From NCBI GenBank assembly GCA_016219355.1, contig JACRNF010000067.1, positions 1 through 48,987 on the forward strand: a stretch of 48,987 bases of DNA, given 5' to 3'. The DNA is from Chlamydiota bacterium (lineage in GTDB: Bacteria > Chlamydiota > Chlamydiia > Chlamydiales > SM23-39). The notes under the pieces were generated by a model that saw nothing but the letters and a program-made list of their open reading frames with translations, made no database searches and was not told the DNA's origin. The translations under genes and the position numbers were made by a program. This document shows, one piece after another, positions 1 through 11,715 of this stretch. Every line of letters starts with the position of its first letter. The first letter of the stretch is position 1.

Positions 1-36
1 TTTCTTCCCTCTGAATCTGCTAAGATTTTTGAGGCG

Positions 37-98
37 TTTGATTTTTTTTTCGAGGAAAATAGCCAAAGACTCTATTTTCGAGAAAAAAAGAAATCAAA
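37..98. repeat. imperfect inverted repeat upstream of the first gene
   Basis: The left arm at about 37-62 (TTTGAT, a T run, then GAGGAAAATAG) is matched by the reverse complement of 72-98 with a few mismatches, and a loop of about 9 bases separates them. It could be a terminator for a gene to the left of the window or a structured leader. The gene at 155 has its own ribosome site (GAGG, 8 bases before ATG), so the repeat does not mask translation. Confidence 0.4.
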
Positions 99-154
99 AT
101 TGCAAAAAGATTGCTGATTCTGAGTGAATTAAACCCAAAACTGAGGTTACTACC

Positions 155-1792
155 ATGACAGAAAGTTCAGTTGCTTTAATTATTAGATCTCGACATGATC
201 CCACACACTACTTCTCTTCTCCTCATACCAATGAATTAATCGAAAAAATTCAAAAAACATTCGAAAATACAAAATTTTATTTAATTTCGTCTAAAGAGGA
301 TTTATCAGCCATTTTGATCAAATTTCAAAGTAGAACAATCGAAATTTTATTATTGCAAGGACACGGAAATCCCAAAATCGGCGGATTGCGATTACCCAAA
401 GATAAATTTTTATGTGCCGAAGATATAACACCGCTAAATTTTTCAAACATTGAAAAAGTTGTTCTTCATAGCTGCGGTTTGGCTCCAACTCTTGGTAGAG
501 CCTTATCTAAAAAAACAAGACAGGAGGTATGGGCCTCAAATGACAATATTTTTCAGATTCGGTTGCTTTTATCTCCTTTAAAACATCTAAAAGTTTTTTT
601 CTCCCCATCCGCAGATCTTAATGAAAATCCTTATAATCTTTTAGCGATAAATAACAATACTACATGCATTGAAGATAACGATATGGAAAAGGATTATGAT
701 TTATTAATAAATTTGGCTCTTTATGCATTAGCTCAAGATAAGCAAATTACTATAGTTTTAAAGCTTTTGACCGACATGCAATCTATAATCCGCTCACAAA
801 AATGGTCTCAAAAACTTTCAGATGACGAAATTAAAATAGAGCTCGATGTCTTACACGATAATATTTATTTACCACTATACGATCGTTTAAAAAAGAAAGA
901 AGATTTTGCTACTTTAAGAAATTTACTCTATGAACAAATCTCTTTATCCGGCGCTTTTAAAGATAATAGATTTAGACTTGCATATTTAATAAAAATGCAA
1001 AAACAGCTATTAGAACTTGCCGAAAGTCTTTTTCATGCACAAAAAATGGAGCTCATCCACAACTTATTTTATGAGCCGTTTGATCGCCCTCCATTGGTAT
1101 CTAACATAAAATACATGATAGATATCATAGTAGGTTATATCAGCATTCACGAGCTTGAAATAGGAGAAAAGTTGACTTTTGAATATATAACTGACGATCC
1201 GTTTTCGAAAGAGATATTAATTAAAAACATCATAAAGTTTTACATATTATACCGAAACTCTGATTTTGATAAGGTATTAAAATTAATTGATCACATAGGC
1301 CCTTCAGCGCAAAAAGAAGGTTTTCTTCAAATAATAGCTAAAAAATTCATTGATTCAAAAGAATATGAACTTGCATTAGAAAGCGTCAAGAAAATGGAGT
1401 TTCCTTCTAATCAAAAATATTTTTTGGCATTAGCAATATGTTGTCTTGAATCAGAAAAATTTTCTGAAGCTTTACAAATATCTAATTATTTAGAAAATTC
1501 TCAATTGCAATATCAAATAATATCAGATACCATCTTAAAACTCATTGAAACCAATCATTTATCAGATGGAGAAGATTTAATGACTTTAATACCGAACGAT
1601 CAATTTAAAGACATGTTGAAAGAATCGCTTTGTTTAGCACATCTTAAAAAAGAAAATTTTGAAAAAGCTAAAACCCTGGCAAGCCAAATATCCAACCATC
1701 AAATCAAAAATGAACATTGTAAAAACATCGATAAAGCAATTAGCGAAAGGGCATCATTACCTTCTCATCCTTTAAAAAGAAGTCGTAAATAA
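155..1792 (+). CDS. caspase-fold-like His/Cys protein with helical-repeat C-terminus, candidate effector
   Basis: The 545-residue protein has two parts. In residues 1-140 hydrophobic strands precede a His-Gly (LLLQGHGNP, His70) and a Ser-Cys-Gly (VVLHSCGLA, Cys107). A strand-His-Gly followed 35-50 residues later by a strand-Cys is the dyad layout of clan CD cysteine peptidases (caspase, metacaspase, gingipain, CHAT type). Residues 180-530 are helical, with paired-helix units such as KEYELALESVKKM and EKFSEALQISNYL, resembling divergent TPR/SEL1 repeats. No signal peptide or membrane segment is seen, so it is cytosolic or secreted by type III. It is followed by another orphan and a eukaryote-type phosphatase, an effector-like neighbourhood. 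The start is supported by GAGG 8 bases upstream. The peptidase assignment is inference from motif spacing; it may be an inactive relative. Confidence 0.6.
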   Translation: MTESSVALIIRSRHDPTHYFSSPHTNELIEKIQKTFENTKFYLISSKEDLSAILIKFQSRTIEILLLQGHGNPKIGGLRLPKDKFLCAEDITPLNFSNIEKVVLHSCGLAPTLGRALSKKTRQEVWASNDNIFQIRLLLSPLKHLKVFFSPSADLNENPYNLLAINNNTTCIEDNDMEKDYDLLINLALYALAQDKQITIVLKLLTDMQSIIRSQKWSQKLSDDEIKIELDVLHDNIYLPLYDRLKKKEDFATLRNLLYEQISLSGAFKDNRFRLAYLIKMQKQLLELAESLFHAQKMELIHNLFYEPFDRPPLVSNIKYMIDIIVGYISIHELEIGEKLTFEYITDDPFSKEILIKNIIKFYILYRNSDFDKVLKLIDHIGPSAQKEGFLQIIAKKFIDSKEYELALESVKKMEFPSNQKYFLALAICCLESEKFSEALQISNYLENSQLQYQIISDTILKLIETNHLSDGEDLMTLIPNDQFKDMLKESLCLAHLKKENFEKAKTLASQISNHQIKNEHCKNIDKAISERASLPSHPLKRSRK

Positions 1793-1898
1793 CCTTTTTT
1801 AAATTTTGGCCAACTTGGAAGGAAAAAGGGGCTAAAGAATTAATAAAACCCGAGCCGGCGCCAAAAAAAAGACGAGAAAAAATTATCTTCTAAATCTG

Positions 1899-2060
1899 TT
1901 AATAATAGGTATTTAGGTCATTTTCTTTCCTTTTGAGTCCTTTAACAACGCAGAACTCTTCGTCAATGATGATGAAGTCTCTTTGAAGATTTTTCATCAG
2001 TTTTTGACAAGGTTTTAAGAACAAAGTCTTTATTCTTCTTGTAAGCGAGTATACCTCTGA
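1899..2060 (-). pseudogene. short open frame, possible gene remnant
   Basis: On the minus strand, past the stop of the 229-residue gene and in another frame, a 53-codon open stretch reads as plausible protein (contains QRDFIIIDEEFCVVKGLKRK) and ends at 1899. It has no good start. It could be the tail of an older, longer version of the neighbouring gene or an unrelated remnant. No family is recognised. Confidence 0.2.
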
Positions 2061-2719
2061 TCAGGTCCCTTGCCTGCTCTATGCCTTAGTTCTGAGGAAG
2101 GCTCTGGCAATTGTTCTAGTGCTCTTTTAGCAGGATCTTCTGCAGGCCCGGCTGTATATTCCGAAGAAGCCGCTGGTTCTTTTAGAGTAGTAGCATCATC
2201 TTTTGTAATCTGTTCTATTAACCACTCTGCTTGATACATATTTGTGTTCCAATAATATGGTTCGTCCTCAAGTGCACCTTTCATGAATTGTCTCATTTCC
2301 CGTTGCTGCGCTTTAGTTTTTCTTTGTAGAGCCATATCTAAACATTGCAAAATATTCTGCTCTACTGAGCCAAGCGAATAAAATTTAGGCGGAAAAACTC
2401 CTTGACTAAGATCTACAATTTTGCAAGGTACCGATTTTTTTTCGAGAGATCCCTGATCTTTTTGATCTAGAGTCCCTACCCTGCCTTCTAGTCTAGCCAA
2501 GTGGGATTCCTCAATACTGTCAAGACCTACTAAGTTTAACATCTCACCATTTTCTACTTTCACATTTCTCATCAGTTCTAATAATTCTTCCATCTTTTGA
2601 GGATCTAATCGGTAGGCTGTAACAATTAGCATTAATTCACTATTTAACCTCCCATCAACGACCTCAGAACCATTTAATAATGGAATAAAAGCTCCAGTAT
2701 TTTTAAATCGAACAGACAT
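2030..2719 (-). CDS. hypothetical protein, unknown family
   Basis: This 229-residue protein is not recognised. It is preceded by a near-ideal ribosome site (AAAGGAGGT, 4 bases before ATG), stronger than at most genes here, so it is probably well translated. The N-terminal 100 residues are mixed alpha/beta with the stretch LDPQKMEELLELMRN. The middle is helical and charged (MALQRKTKAQQREMRQF). From about 175 the tail is low in complexity, rich in Pro, Ala, Glu and Arg, and probably disordered. No signal peptide or membrane segment is present. It lies between a caspase-like protein and a PPP phosphatase and converges on the former. A host-interaction role is possible by context only. Confidence 0.55.
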   Translation of the reverse strand: MSVRFKNTGAFIPLLNGSEVVDGRLNSELMLIVTAYRLDPQKMEELLELMRNVKVENGEMLNLVGLDSIEESHLARLEGRVGTLDQKDQGSLEKKSVPCKIVDLSQGVFPPKFYSLGSVEQNILQCLDMALQRKTKAQQREMRQFMKGALEDEPYYWNTNMYQAEWLIEQITKDDATTLKEPAASSEYTAGPAEDPAKRALEQLPEPSSELRHRAGKGPDQRYTRLQEE

Positions 2720-3052
2720 AACAACCTCCTTTATATTAAAATTAAATTATAATTATACTTAATGTCGAAATTAATTACAACAATAAAATATCGTTTATTA
2801 AAATTATTTAAAAATATTGCCTGTTTTCGGTAATTAAAATATTTATTTTACAAAAAATAGCAATGTTGCTAAATAACACCAACATATTTATAAATTATCT
2901 TGAATTATATTGAATATTTTAATATAATTAATACGACCAAATTAATAATAGTGCAAATTTGTAATTACAACAGTTTTATTTATAACAATTATTAATGCAG
3001 TATTTAAATAATAATATAACAAATATTTAAATCAAAAACCAAAGGATAAATA
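2720..3052. other. AT-rich divergent intergenic spacer
   Basis: These 333 bases are almost purely A/T and lie between two divergent genes. No ORF, tRNA or long repeat is seen. The region holds the likely promoters of both flanking genes; one good sigma-70-like site for the rightward gene is listed separately. Confidence 0.6.
2900..2928 (+). promoter_or_regulatory. sigma-70/66-type promoter for the PPP phosphatase gene
   Basis: TTGAAT at 2900-2905 is followed by a 17-base spacer and TATAAT at 2923-2928, close to consensus. Transcription would begin near 2935, giving a leader of roughly 118 bases. The surrounding sequence is very AT-rich, so chance matches are possible. Confidence 0.45.
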
Positions 3053-4414
3053 ATGGCAGCAGCAAGTTCTTCAATTCAAGCTTCTTCAAGCTCACTTATC
3101 AAGCCTGTAAAAGTTGAGTCAAGCTCTTTAGCAGATTTTACGAAAATTTTAAGTATATATAACGATCAATTTGCAAAAGGAGGCACAGAACCACATCATA
3201 TGAAAATTGAGGTTAGCGAAGACTCTGTATTGATACACATAGGAGATTTGCATGGACAATTAGGTTGCTTAAACCAACTGTTAAATTCATTTAAGGGAAA
3301 ATATATTGATGAAACATGGGACGTCCTTCCTGAGTGTAGAGGAAAAATTAAATTTATTTTTCATGGTGATTACGTTGATAGAGGACCCTTTAGTTGGGAA
3401 ACCTTAAAAATGCTAATTATATTTAAAATGAAAAATCCTCAAGATGTGATATTGCTCCGTGGCAATCATGATGATATCAAATATGATCCCTATTATTATC
3501 CCGAACGAGATCCTCAAAAATTTTGCAGCAATCCGCTATTTAGAAATTTACTCACCGCTTTTTTTCAATCTTTACCAATGCAAGTAATTGTTTCTTGCAA
3601 TAACAATTCTATTTGCTGCTCTCATGGATCAATTGATCTATATGAAGATTTAGATGACTCTTCGGACGATCTATTAGTGCCTGTTTTACATGAGGATAGA
3701 AAATGTGCTTTTTCAGATAGAATAACAAATACACTTTTACCTGATAGAATTGGCGAACGAGTTGCTCAAATCCCTGAATTTAAAAAAATTTTATTAGCTT
3801 ATATCACAGAACAAACACCCGATAAAATAACAGCTGCTAAAACTGCGGCAGAATCTTTAATTGGGCGAGAAATAAAAAGTAAAGAAGCTGCTATAAAAAT
3901 GCTTTCAGCCATAAACATTTATCATATAGCTATCACGATTAATCAAGAGATTGCTGATTTATGCAAAGAAGAAATCAGCGAAGAATTCCTAAGAACAATT
4001 CATTCAGAGAATACTTATTGGGGAGATCCCGATGATGCTAAAAATGGTTTCAATACAAAAAGAAATGCAGGTCTTGTTTTAACTCCGGCAGCTCTGGCCA
4101 ATTATGCTACGATGGTTAGCGGCACTAAAAAAATAGTGGGTTTTGTCTTTGGCCATAGGCATTTTAGAAAAATATTTCCTATCGGAGGCATAGGACTTGT
4201 TCATACACTTGCAGCAGCTGATCCCGGGCATAACACCTATCTTAGAATTCAGCCGGGAAAAACTCTTAATGAATGGACAAGAACTGAAGTTAAAATAGAC
4301 TCAAGTAACAAGTTTGAAGTAACTACCAAATTCATAGATCCAAAGTTAAATGACTATTTTAACATCGAACCATTTATTGAACGACTCCAAGTGCTTTTGC
4401 AACAACGTGTCTAA
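3053..4414 (+). CDS. eukaryote-type PPP-family serine/threonine phosphatase
   Basis: The 453-residue protein carries the metallophosphoesterase signature in PPP form and order: GDLHGQ (64-69), GDYVDRG (105-111), LRGNHD (135-140), SHG (190-192), YWGDPDD (about 322-328, the PP1-type WSDPD element) and FGHRH (366-370). These supply the Asp/His/Asn ligands of the two-metal centre. The usual RGNHE is RGNHD here. About 110 extra residues sit between SHG and WGDP, longer than in PP1. The N-terminus is rich in Ser and Ala with no hydrophobic core, compatible with a type III secretion signal, although secretion is inference. The start has a good ribosome site (AAAGGAT, 5 bases before ATG). It converges on the holB operon. 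Substrate unknown; a role in host phosphoprotein signalling is plausible but untested. Confidence 0.8.
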   Translation: MAAASSSIQASSSSLIKPVKVESSSLADFTKILSIYNDQFAKGGTEPHHMKIEVSEDSVLIHIGDLHGQLGCLNQLLNSFKGKYIDETWDVLPECRGKIKFIFHGDYVDRGPFSWETLKMLIIFKMKNPQDVILLRGNHDDIKYDPYYYPERDPQKFCSNPLFRNLLTAFFQSLPMQVIVSCNNNSICCSHGSIDLYEDLDDSSDDLLVPVLHEDRKCAFSDRITNTLLPDRIGERVAQIPEFKKILLAYITEQTPDKITAAKTAAESLIGREIKSKEAAIKMLSAINIYHIAITINQEIADLCKEEISEEFLRTIHSENTYWGDPDDAKNGFNTKRNAGLVLTPAALANYATMVSGTKKIVGFVFGHRHFRKIFPIGGIGLVHTLAAADPGHNTYLRIQPGKTLNEWTRTEVKIDSSNKFEVTTKFIDPKLNDYFNIEPFIERLQVLLQQRV

Positions 4415-4436
4415 ACGGAAATTAATTAAATATCTT

Positions 4437-4459
4437 AAGAAGGCTTGCGCAAGTTTCTT
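4437..4459. terminator. weak hairpin between convergent genes
   Basis: An imperfect dyad (AAGAA, then CTTG, CG, CAAG, ending TTCTT) lies in the 102-base gap between the phosphatase gene and the 3' end of holB. No U run follows on either strand, so its role as terminator is uncertain. Confidence 0.25.
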
Positions 4460-4516
4460 GTCAAGCGCTAAACTATTAATTGTTAATTGCTTGCAAAAAA
4501 AATCGGATTTTGGGCT

Positions 4517-5521
4517 TCACACCAAACCAATCTTAAGAAAGAGGTTTTCCAGGCAAGTCTTTAACTTGATATTACGATCAAGAGCAAGCTTTGCCTCATC
4601 TATAGTTTGATGGATTTTTTCCAATGAACATAATTTTGATAGATCTTGGGCTAGCATAAGCTCTTTTTCTTCTTTAAAAAACAGTAAAGAGAGATCTGTG
4701 TTTGATTTGATTAAATGAAGATCCCTATACCACATTAGAAGCTGAATAAAAAGATTATCGACCTCTTTATGCCATTTCATTTTGGCCTCTTCGCTTTCAT
4801 CATCGGAAAATAATGCATCGAGGCGTGTTAACGCCTCATCTAACTGATAATAAGAAAAAATATTTTCCTTAGATAAAATCTTTAATAAAAGAGATCGTTT
4901 TTCAAAGTAGGACTTATTCGATGCTATTTCTTTGGCAAGCCCAATTGATCCGTTTGCATGCTTAGCTATCAAGTTGGCCTCTTCACTACTTTTTCCCATC
5001 TCATTTTGTAATAAAGAAACGATGGATTCTTCTGTAACAGGAGAAAAAACAAAACGGCTCGTTCTAGATAAAATAGTTAACAGCAAATCTTGCGACTTGG
5101 ATGTTATCAAAATTATGTAGCTATCTAGCGTCGGCTCTTGTAAGGTTTTTAAAAGGGCGTTGGCGCTATAAAGGAGCATACGATCGGCATCTTCAATAAT
5201 AAAGACTTTGTCTTTGGCCTCAAACGGGGCCATAAACACTTGCTCAATTAAATCCCTCATGGAAGAAATAGCATGCATGGAGGTTTTTCCCTCAGGCCGA
5301 AAAATATGCAGGTCGGGATGATTATTATCATTAATCCTTTTTAAAATAGACTCATCACATCCTTCAGGATACATAAGCTTAATAGCAAGCTGAAGAGCAA
5401 ACATAGACTTGCCTACACCATCAGGCCCGGAAAAAAGAAGGGTATTAGAAAGATTATTGTGACTAATTGCTTTTATAAGCTTTTGTTTGACATCATCATT
5501 GCCTAAGATACCTTCAAACAT
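4517..5521 (-). CDS. holB: DNA polymerase III delta' subunit
   Basis: The 334-residue protein is an AAA+ clamp-loader subunit. The Walker A-like loop is GPDGVGKS (about 33-40), followed by IIEDADRM (Walker B region), LLKTLQEP, and the SRT element (LSRTSRF) typical of delta'/DnaX proteins. The four-cysteine zinc module usual in E. coli delta' is absent: only Cys55 is found between Walker A and the HPDLH element. The C-terminal collar domain is helical. It is the last gene of the dciA-gyrB-gyrA-tmk-holB operon and overlaps tmk by 8 bases, indicating translational coupling. The tmk-holB pairing is common in bacteria. Confidence 0.88.
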   Translation of the reverse strand: MFEGILGNDDVKQKLIKAISHNNLSNTLLFSGPDGVGKSMFALQLAIKLMYPEGCDESILKRINDNNHPDLHIFRPEGKTSMHAISSMRDLIEQVFMAPFEAKDKVFIIEDADRMLLYSANALLKTLQEPTLDSYIILITSKSQDLLLTILSRTSRFVFSPVTEESIVSLLQNEMGKSSEEANLIAKHANGSIGLAKEIASNKSYFEKRSLLLKILSKENIFSYYQLDEALTRLDALFSDDESEEAKMKWHKEVDNLFIQLLMWYRDLHLIKSNTDLSLLFFKEEKELMLAQDLSKLCSLEKIHQTIDEAKLALDRNIKLKTCLENLFLKIGLV

Positions 5522-6131
5522 GGATGAGATTCTCTATTAAATTTAATGATTCTTGAACAACTGTTTGTATGGGTTTTTCAGCATTAATGACCTTGATTCT
5601 TTGTGGATATTTTTTTGACAAAATTAAAAAACCTTCTCGGATTTTTCTATGAAACGAAATTTTTTCAGATTCAATCTTATCAAACTCTTTATGTGCTAGT
5701 CTTGAAAAGGCTATTTCAGGATCAAGGTCCAAATACAAAGTTAAATCTGGCTCAAAGCCCTGGCAGACAAATTTACTAAACTTATCTACTTCATCAAGAC
5801 CAAGCCCTCTAGCATACCCTTGATAAGCAATCGAAGAATCATTGAAACGATCGCAAATGACTATTTTATTATCATTGACGGCCGGAATAATGATCTCTTT
5901 AAGATGCTGCGCTCTAGAAGCTAAAAATAGACAAAGCTCCGTCATGGACGATAGAGCAAAAGATTTATCAGTTAAAAGAATTTCTCTCACCTTTTCACTA
6001 AAAACGGTTCCCCCGGGCTCTCTAGTAAAAACCAGAGGGAACTTATTCAGCTTTTCTTTTAAAGAGGCTATCAAGGTGCTTTTACCTACCCCTTCGCCAC
6101 CTTCTATGGTTATAAAATATCCTTTTTTCAC
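5514..6131 (-). CDS. tmk: thymidylate kinase
   Basis: The 205-residue enzyme phosphorylates dTMP to dTDP. It starts with the P-loop EGGEGVGKST (about 9-18), followed by the dTMP-binding FTREPGGT (35-42) and the DRF motif (CDRFNDSSIAYQGYARG, near 93-109). Length is normal for the family. It overlaps gyrA by 4 bases (ATGA) and holB by 8, so it lies inside a coupled operon for replication functions. Nothing is unusual in the catalytic motifs. Confidence 0.95.
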   Translation of the reverse strand: MKKGYFITIEGGEGVGKSTLIASLKEKLNKFPLVFTREPGGTVFSEKVREILLTDKSFALSSMTELCLFLASRAQHLKEIIIPAVNDNKIVICDRFNDSSIAYQGYARGLGLDEVDKFSKFVCQGFEPDLTLYLDLDPEIAFSRLAHKEFDKIESEKISFHRKIREGFLILSKKYPQRIKVINAEKPIQTVVQESLNLIENLIHV

Positions 6132-8578
6132 TCTACTTCTTTCACTTCCGATTCAATTTTTTGGATACCGACGAGTTTATCATCTTCTCGAAGATTTACT
6201 AGCCTTACCCCTTGGGTAGACCTTCCCATAATACGGACATCTTTCATGCAAATGCGCAAAGTTTGTCCCGAGGCCGACATTAAAAAGACACTGTCATCAT
6301 CTTTTGCAGGGATAGCTCCAATTACAAAGCCGTTTCTTTGAGAGGTAATAATAGATCTTACTCCAACGGCCCCTCTATTAGTCTTTCTAAAATGTTCAAC
6401 TTTAGACCGTTTGCCATGTCCTCTTTCGCAAACTACTAAAATGGACTCATCGCCATTTACCACAACAGAAGAGATCACCCTGTCATTAGGATCTTTTAAA
6501 GTAACCCCTTTGACGCCGCGAGAAACCCTTCCAACTTCACGAACTAAAGCAGAATCAATACGGACTGCCATACCATTTCTTGTAAAGAGCATGATCTCTT
6601 GTCCTTCTTTCAAAAGCTGCGCTGCAATTAAGAAATCATTTTCATCTAGATTAATTGCATTAACACCTTTTTTGCGGATATTGCTATAAGCACTAAGCTC
6701 TGTACGCTTGACCACCCCTTTTAAGGTGACAAGTAAAATATCGGCCTTCTCTTCAAAAGACTTAACTTTTAAGACAGCTGCGATTTTTTCCTCTTTTTGC
6801 AAGCTCTCAAGCAAGTTGACAAGCGGTTTGCCTTTGGTCCTACGTCCGGTTTCTGGGATCTGCCAAACTTTAAGCCAATAACATCTGCCTAAAGAGGTAA
6901 AGACCATCAAGTAATCATGAGTAGAAGCAACATAAATGCTCTTGGTAATATCGCTCTCTTTCTTCATTTCAAGCCCTATTACCCCAAGACCGCCTCTTCT
7001 TTGCTCTTTAAATGCACTGACTGGCATTCTCTTGATGTAATCATCATCCGAAATGGTAATGACCACTTGTTCATCGGCAATGAGGTCTTCCATGTTGAAC
7101 TCCCCTTCTGCCGCAATGATCTTGGTCCTTCTTTCAGACTTGTGATTTTTTTTGATATCTTCAAGCTCTTCACGGATAATATCTCTGACCATAGCTTCGG
7201 AAGCTAATATTGCTTTGTAATGAGCAATCTTCTTCAAAAGTTCTTGATACTCATTTTCGATTTTTTCCCTTTCAAGTCCGGTCAGTTGATATAAACGAAG
7301 ATCTAAAACCGCATTAGCTTGTCTATCCGATAATGAGTAGCGGGCAATAAGTTCTTGTTTAGCCCCTTCTCTATTAGTCGAAGCTCTAATAATTTTAACA
7401 ACTTCGTCCAAATGATCTAACGCCTTTAAGTACCCTTCTAAAATATGGGCCCGGCTCTCCGCTTTGTTCAGTTCAAAATGGGTCCTTCTTCTGATCACCT
7501 CGATTCTATGTTCAATCCAAGCAGCAATCATCTGCTTGACATTCATAGTGCGAGGAAGACCTTTATCTAAAGCCAGCATGTTACATCCAAAGGTAACCTG
7601 CATATCGCTAAACTTAAATAGCTGATTGATTACTACATCGGGAAGCTCTCCACGCTTAAGCTCTAGTACAATTCTGATACCATCTTTATCAGAATCATCC
7701 CGAATATCAGAAAGACCGGTGATCACTTTAGTGTTGATCAGCTCTGCAATCCGTTCAATCAATCTTGATTTATTAACGTTATATGGGATCTCGGACACAA
7801 TCAAAGAAACCTTTCCCGTATCTTTTTCTTCAACATTAATGACCGCTCTAACTAATAGCTTGCCCCGGCCAGTATGAAAAGCCTCTTTGATGCCTCGAGA
7901 GCCGCAAATAATGCCTCCTGTCGGAAAATCAGGGGCTGGCATAACTTGCATAATCTCATCGATAGAGACCAAAGGATCTTTTAAGACCATCATCGTAGCT
8001 TCCACAAGCTCGCCTAAATTATGCGGAGCAATATTGGTCGCCATACCTACAGCAATACCAGATGAGCCATTGGCTAAAAGATTAGGAAATTTAGCTGGAA
8101 ATACCGTCGGCTCGGTCTTTGTCTCATCGTAGTTAGGAACAACATTGACCGTCTCCTTATCCAGATCATCCATTAAAGCCATAGCTGCGTGAGTAAGTTT
8201 AGCTTCGGTATAACGCATAGCAGCTGGGGGGTCTCCATCGATGGAACCAAAGTTTCCTTGGCCATCGATCAAGGGATAGCGCATGTTCCAATCTTGGGCC
8301 ATCCTGACTAAAGTTGGATAAATTACCATCTCTCCGTGAGGATGGTAGTCTCCGGAGGTATCGCCCGAAATTTTAGCGCATTTTCGGTGTTTTCCACCGG
8401 GAGGTAAATTCAATTGTCTCATCGCATACAAGATACGTCTTTGAGAGGGCTTGAGCCCATCTCTTACATCAGGAAGCGCTCTGGAAATAATAACCGACAT
8501 CGAATAGCGTAAATAGCTCTCTTTCATTTCTTCTTCAACATTGCGAGGAACTATGTGTTCATCTTTCACATAAGACAT
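6128..8578 (-). CDS. gyrA: DNA gyrase subunit A
   Basis: The 816-residue protein has the breakage-reunion domain with catalytic Tyr123 (AAMRYTEAKL) and a six-bladed C-terminal domain with the GyrA box QRRGGLG, which marks it as gyrase rather than ParC. In the quinolone-resistance region the sequence is HPHGEMVIYP: the residue equal to E. coli Ser83 is Met84, and Asp87 is Pro88. Chlamydia, as I recall it, has HPHGESVIYP, so Ser to Met is the notable change. The ribosome site AAAAGGTG sits just before ATG. It follows gyrB by 14 bases and overlaps tmk. Gyrase introduces negative supercoils using ATP. Confidence 0.97.
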   Translation of the reverse strand: MSYVKDEHIVPRNVEEEMKESYLRYSMSVIISRALPDVRDGLKPSQRRILYAMRQLNLPPGGKHRKCAKISGDTSGDYHPHGEMVIYPTLVRMAQDWNMRYPLIDGQGNFGSIDGDPPAAMRYTEAKLTHAAMALMDDLDKETVNVVPNYDETKTEPTVFPAKFPNLLANGSSGIAVGMATNIAPHNLGELVEATMMVLKDPLVSIDEIMQVMPAPDFPTGGIICGSRGIKEAFHTGRGKLLVRAVINVEEKDTGKVSLIVSEIPYNVNKSRLIERIAELINTKVITGLSDIRDDSDKDGIRIVLELKRGELPDVVINQLFKFSDMQVTFGCNMLALDKGLPRTMNVKQMIAAWIEHRIEVIRRRTHFELNKAESRAHILEGYLKALDHLDEVVKIIRASTNREGAKQELIARYSLSDRQANAVLDLRLYQLTGLEREKIENEYQELLKKIAHYKAILASEAMVRDIIREELEDIKKNHKSERRTKIIAAEGEFNMEDLIADEQVVITISDDDYIKRMPVSAFKEQRRGGLGVIGLEMKKESDITKSIYVASTHDYLMVFTSLGRCYWLKVWQIPETGRRTKGKPLVNLLESLQKEEKIAAVLKVKSFEEKADILLVTLKGVVKRTELSAYSNIRKKGVNAINLDENDFLIAAQLLKEGQEIMLFTRNGMAVRIDSALVREVGRVSRGVKGVTLKDPNDRVISSVVVNGDESILVVCERGHGKRSKVEHFRKTNRGAVGVRSIITSQRNGFVIGAIPAKDDDSVFLMSASGQTLRICMKDVRIMGRSTQGVRLVNLREDDKLVGIQKIESEVKEVE

Positions 8579-8592
8579 ATTTCACCTTTTTA

Positions 8593-11461
<2,869 letters not shown>

Positions 11462-11632
11462 GCCAAAACCGTAAATGGAGTCACTTTTACTATAGTTTAA
11501 TTTCAGACAAATATCAAGAATATTTTAAGTTTAAACAACCATTTTTGTTTCCAAGGAAGGGTAAACCTCAATTAATTTTTGACATCATTAACTATATTAA
11601 AAATACAAAAAACTTTACGTTTGCTTTGGGGG

Positions 11633-11668
11633 GTTCTCATTTGTTTAAAAAACTAAACAAATGAGAAC
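11633..11668. repeat. perfect 15-bp inverted repeat (hairpin)
   Basis: GTTCTCATTTGTTTA (11633-11647) and its exact reverse complement (11654-11668) flank a 6-base loop. It lies between the start of dciA and the end of the 172-residue minus-strand gene. Read on the minus strand it could end that gene's transcript, but a C run, not a U run, follows the stem, so it is not a classic intrinsic terminator. A protein-binding site is equally possible. Confidence 0.55.
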
Positions 11669-11715
11669 TTAATCCTGCAAATAGCAGAGTGCACTATTAG
11701 AAATAGCGCCTTTAT

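Noticed and set aside
4350-4610. 86-codon plus-strand ORF across the end of the phosphatase gene and holB
   Set aside because: It overlaps two well-supported genes in other frames, has no ribosome site and no recognisable sequence.
6411-8132. Several 60-100 codon ORFs antisense to gyrA
   Set aside because: They are shadows of a strongly conserved coding sequence and lack ribosome sites.
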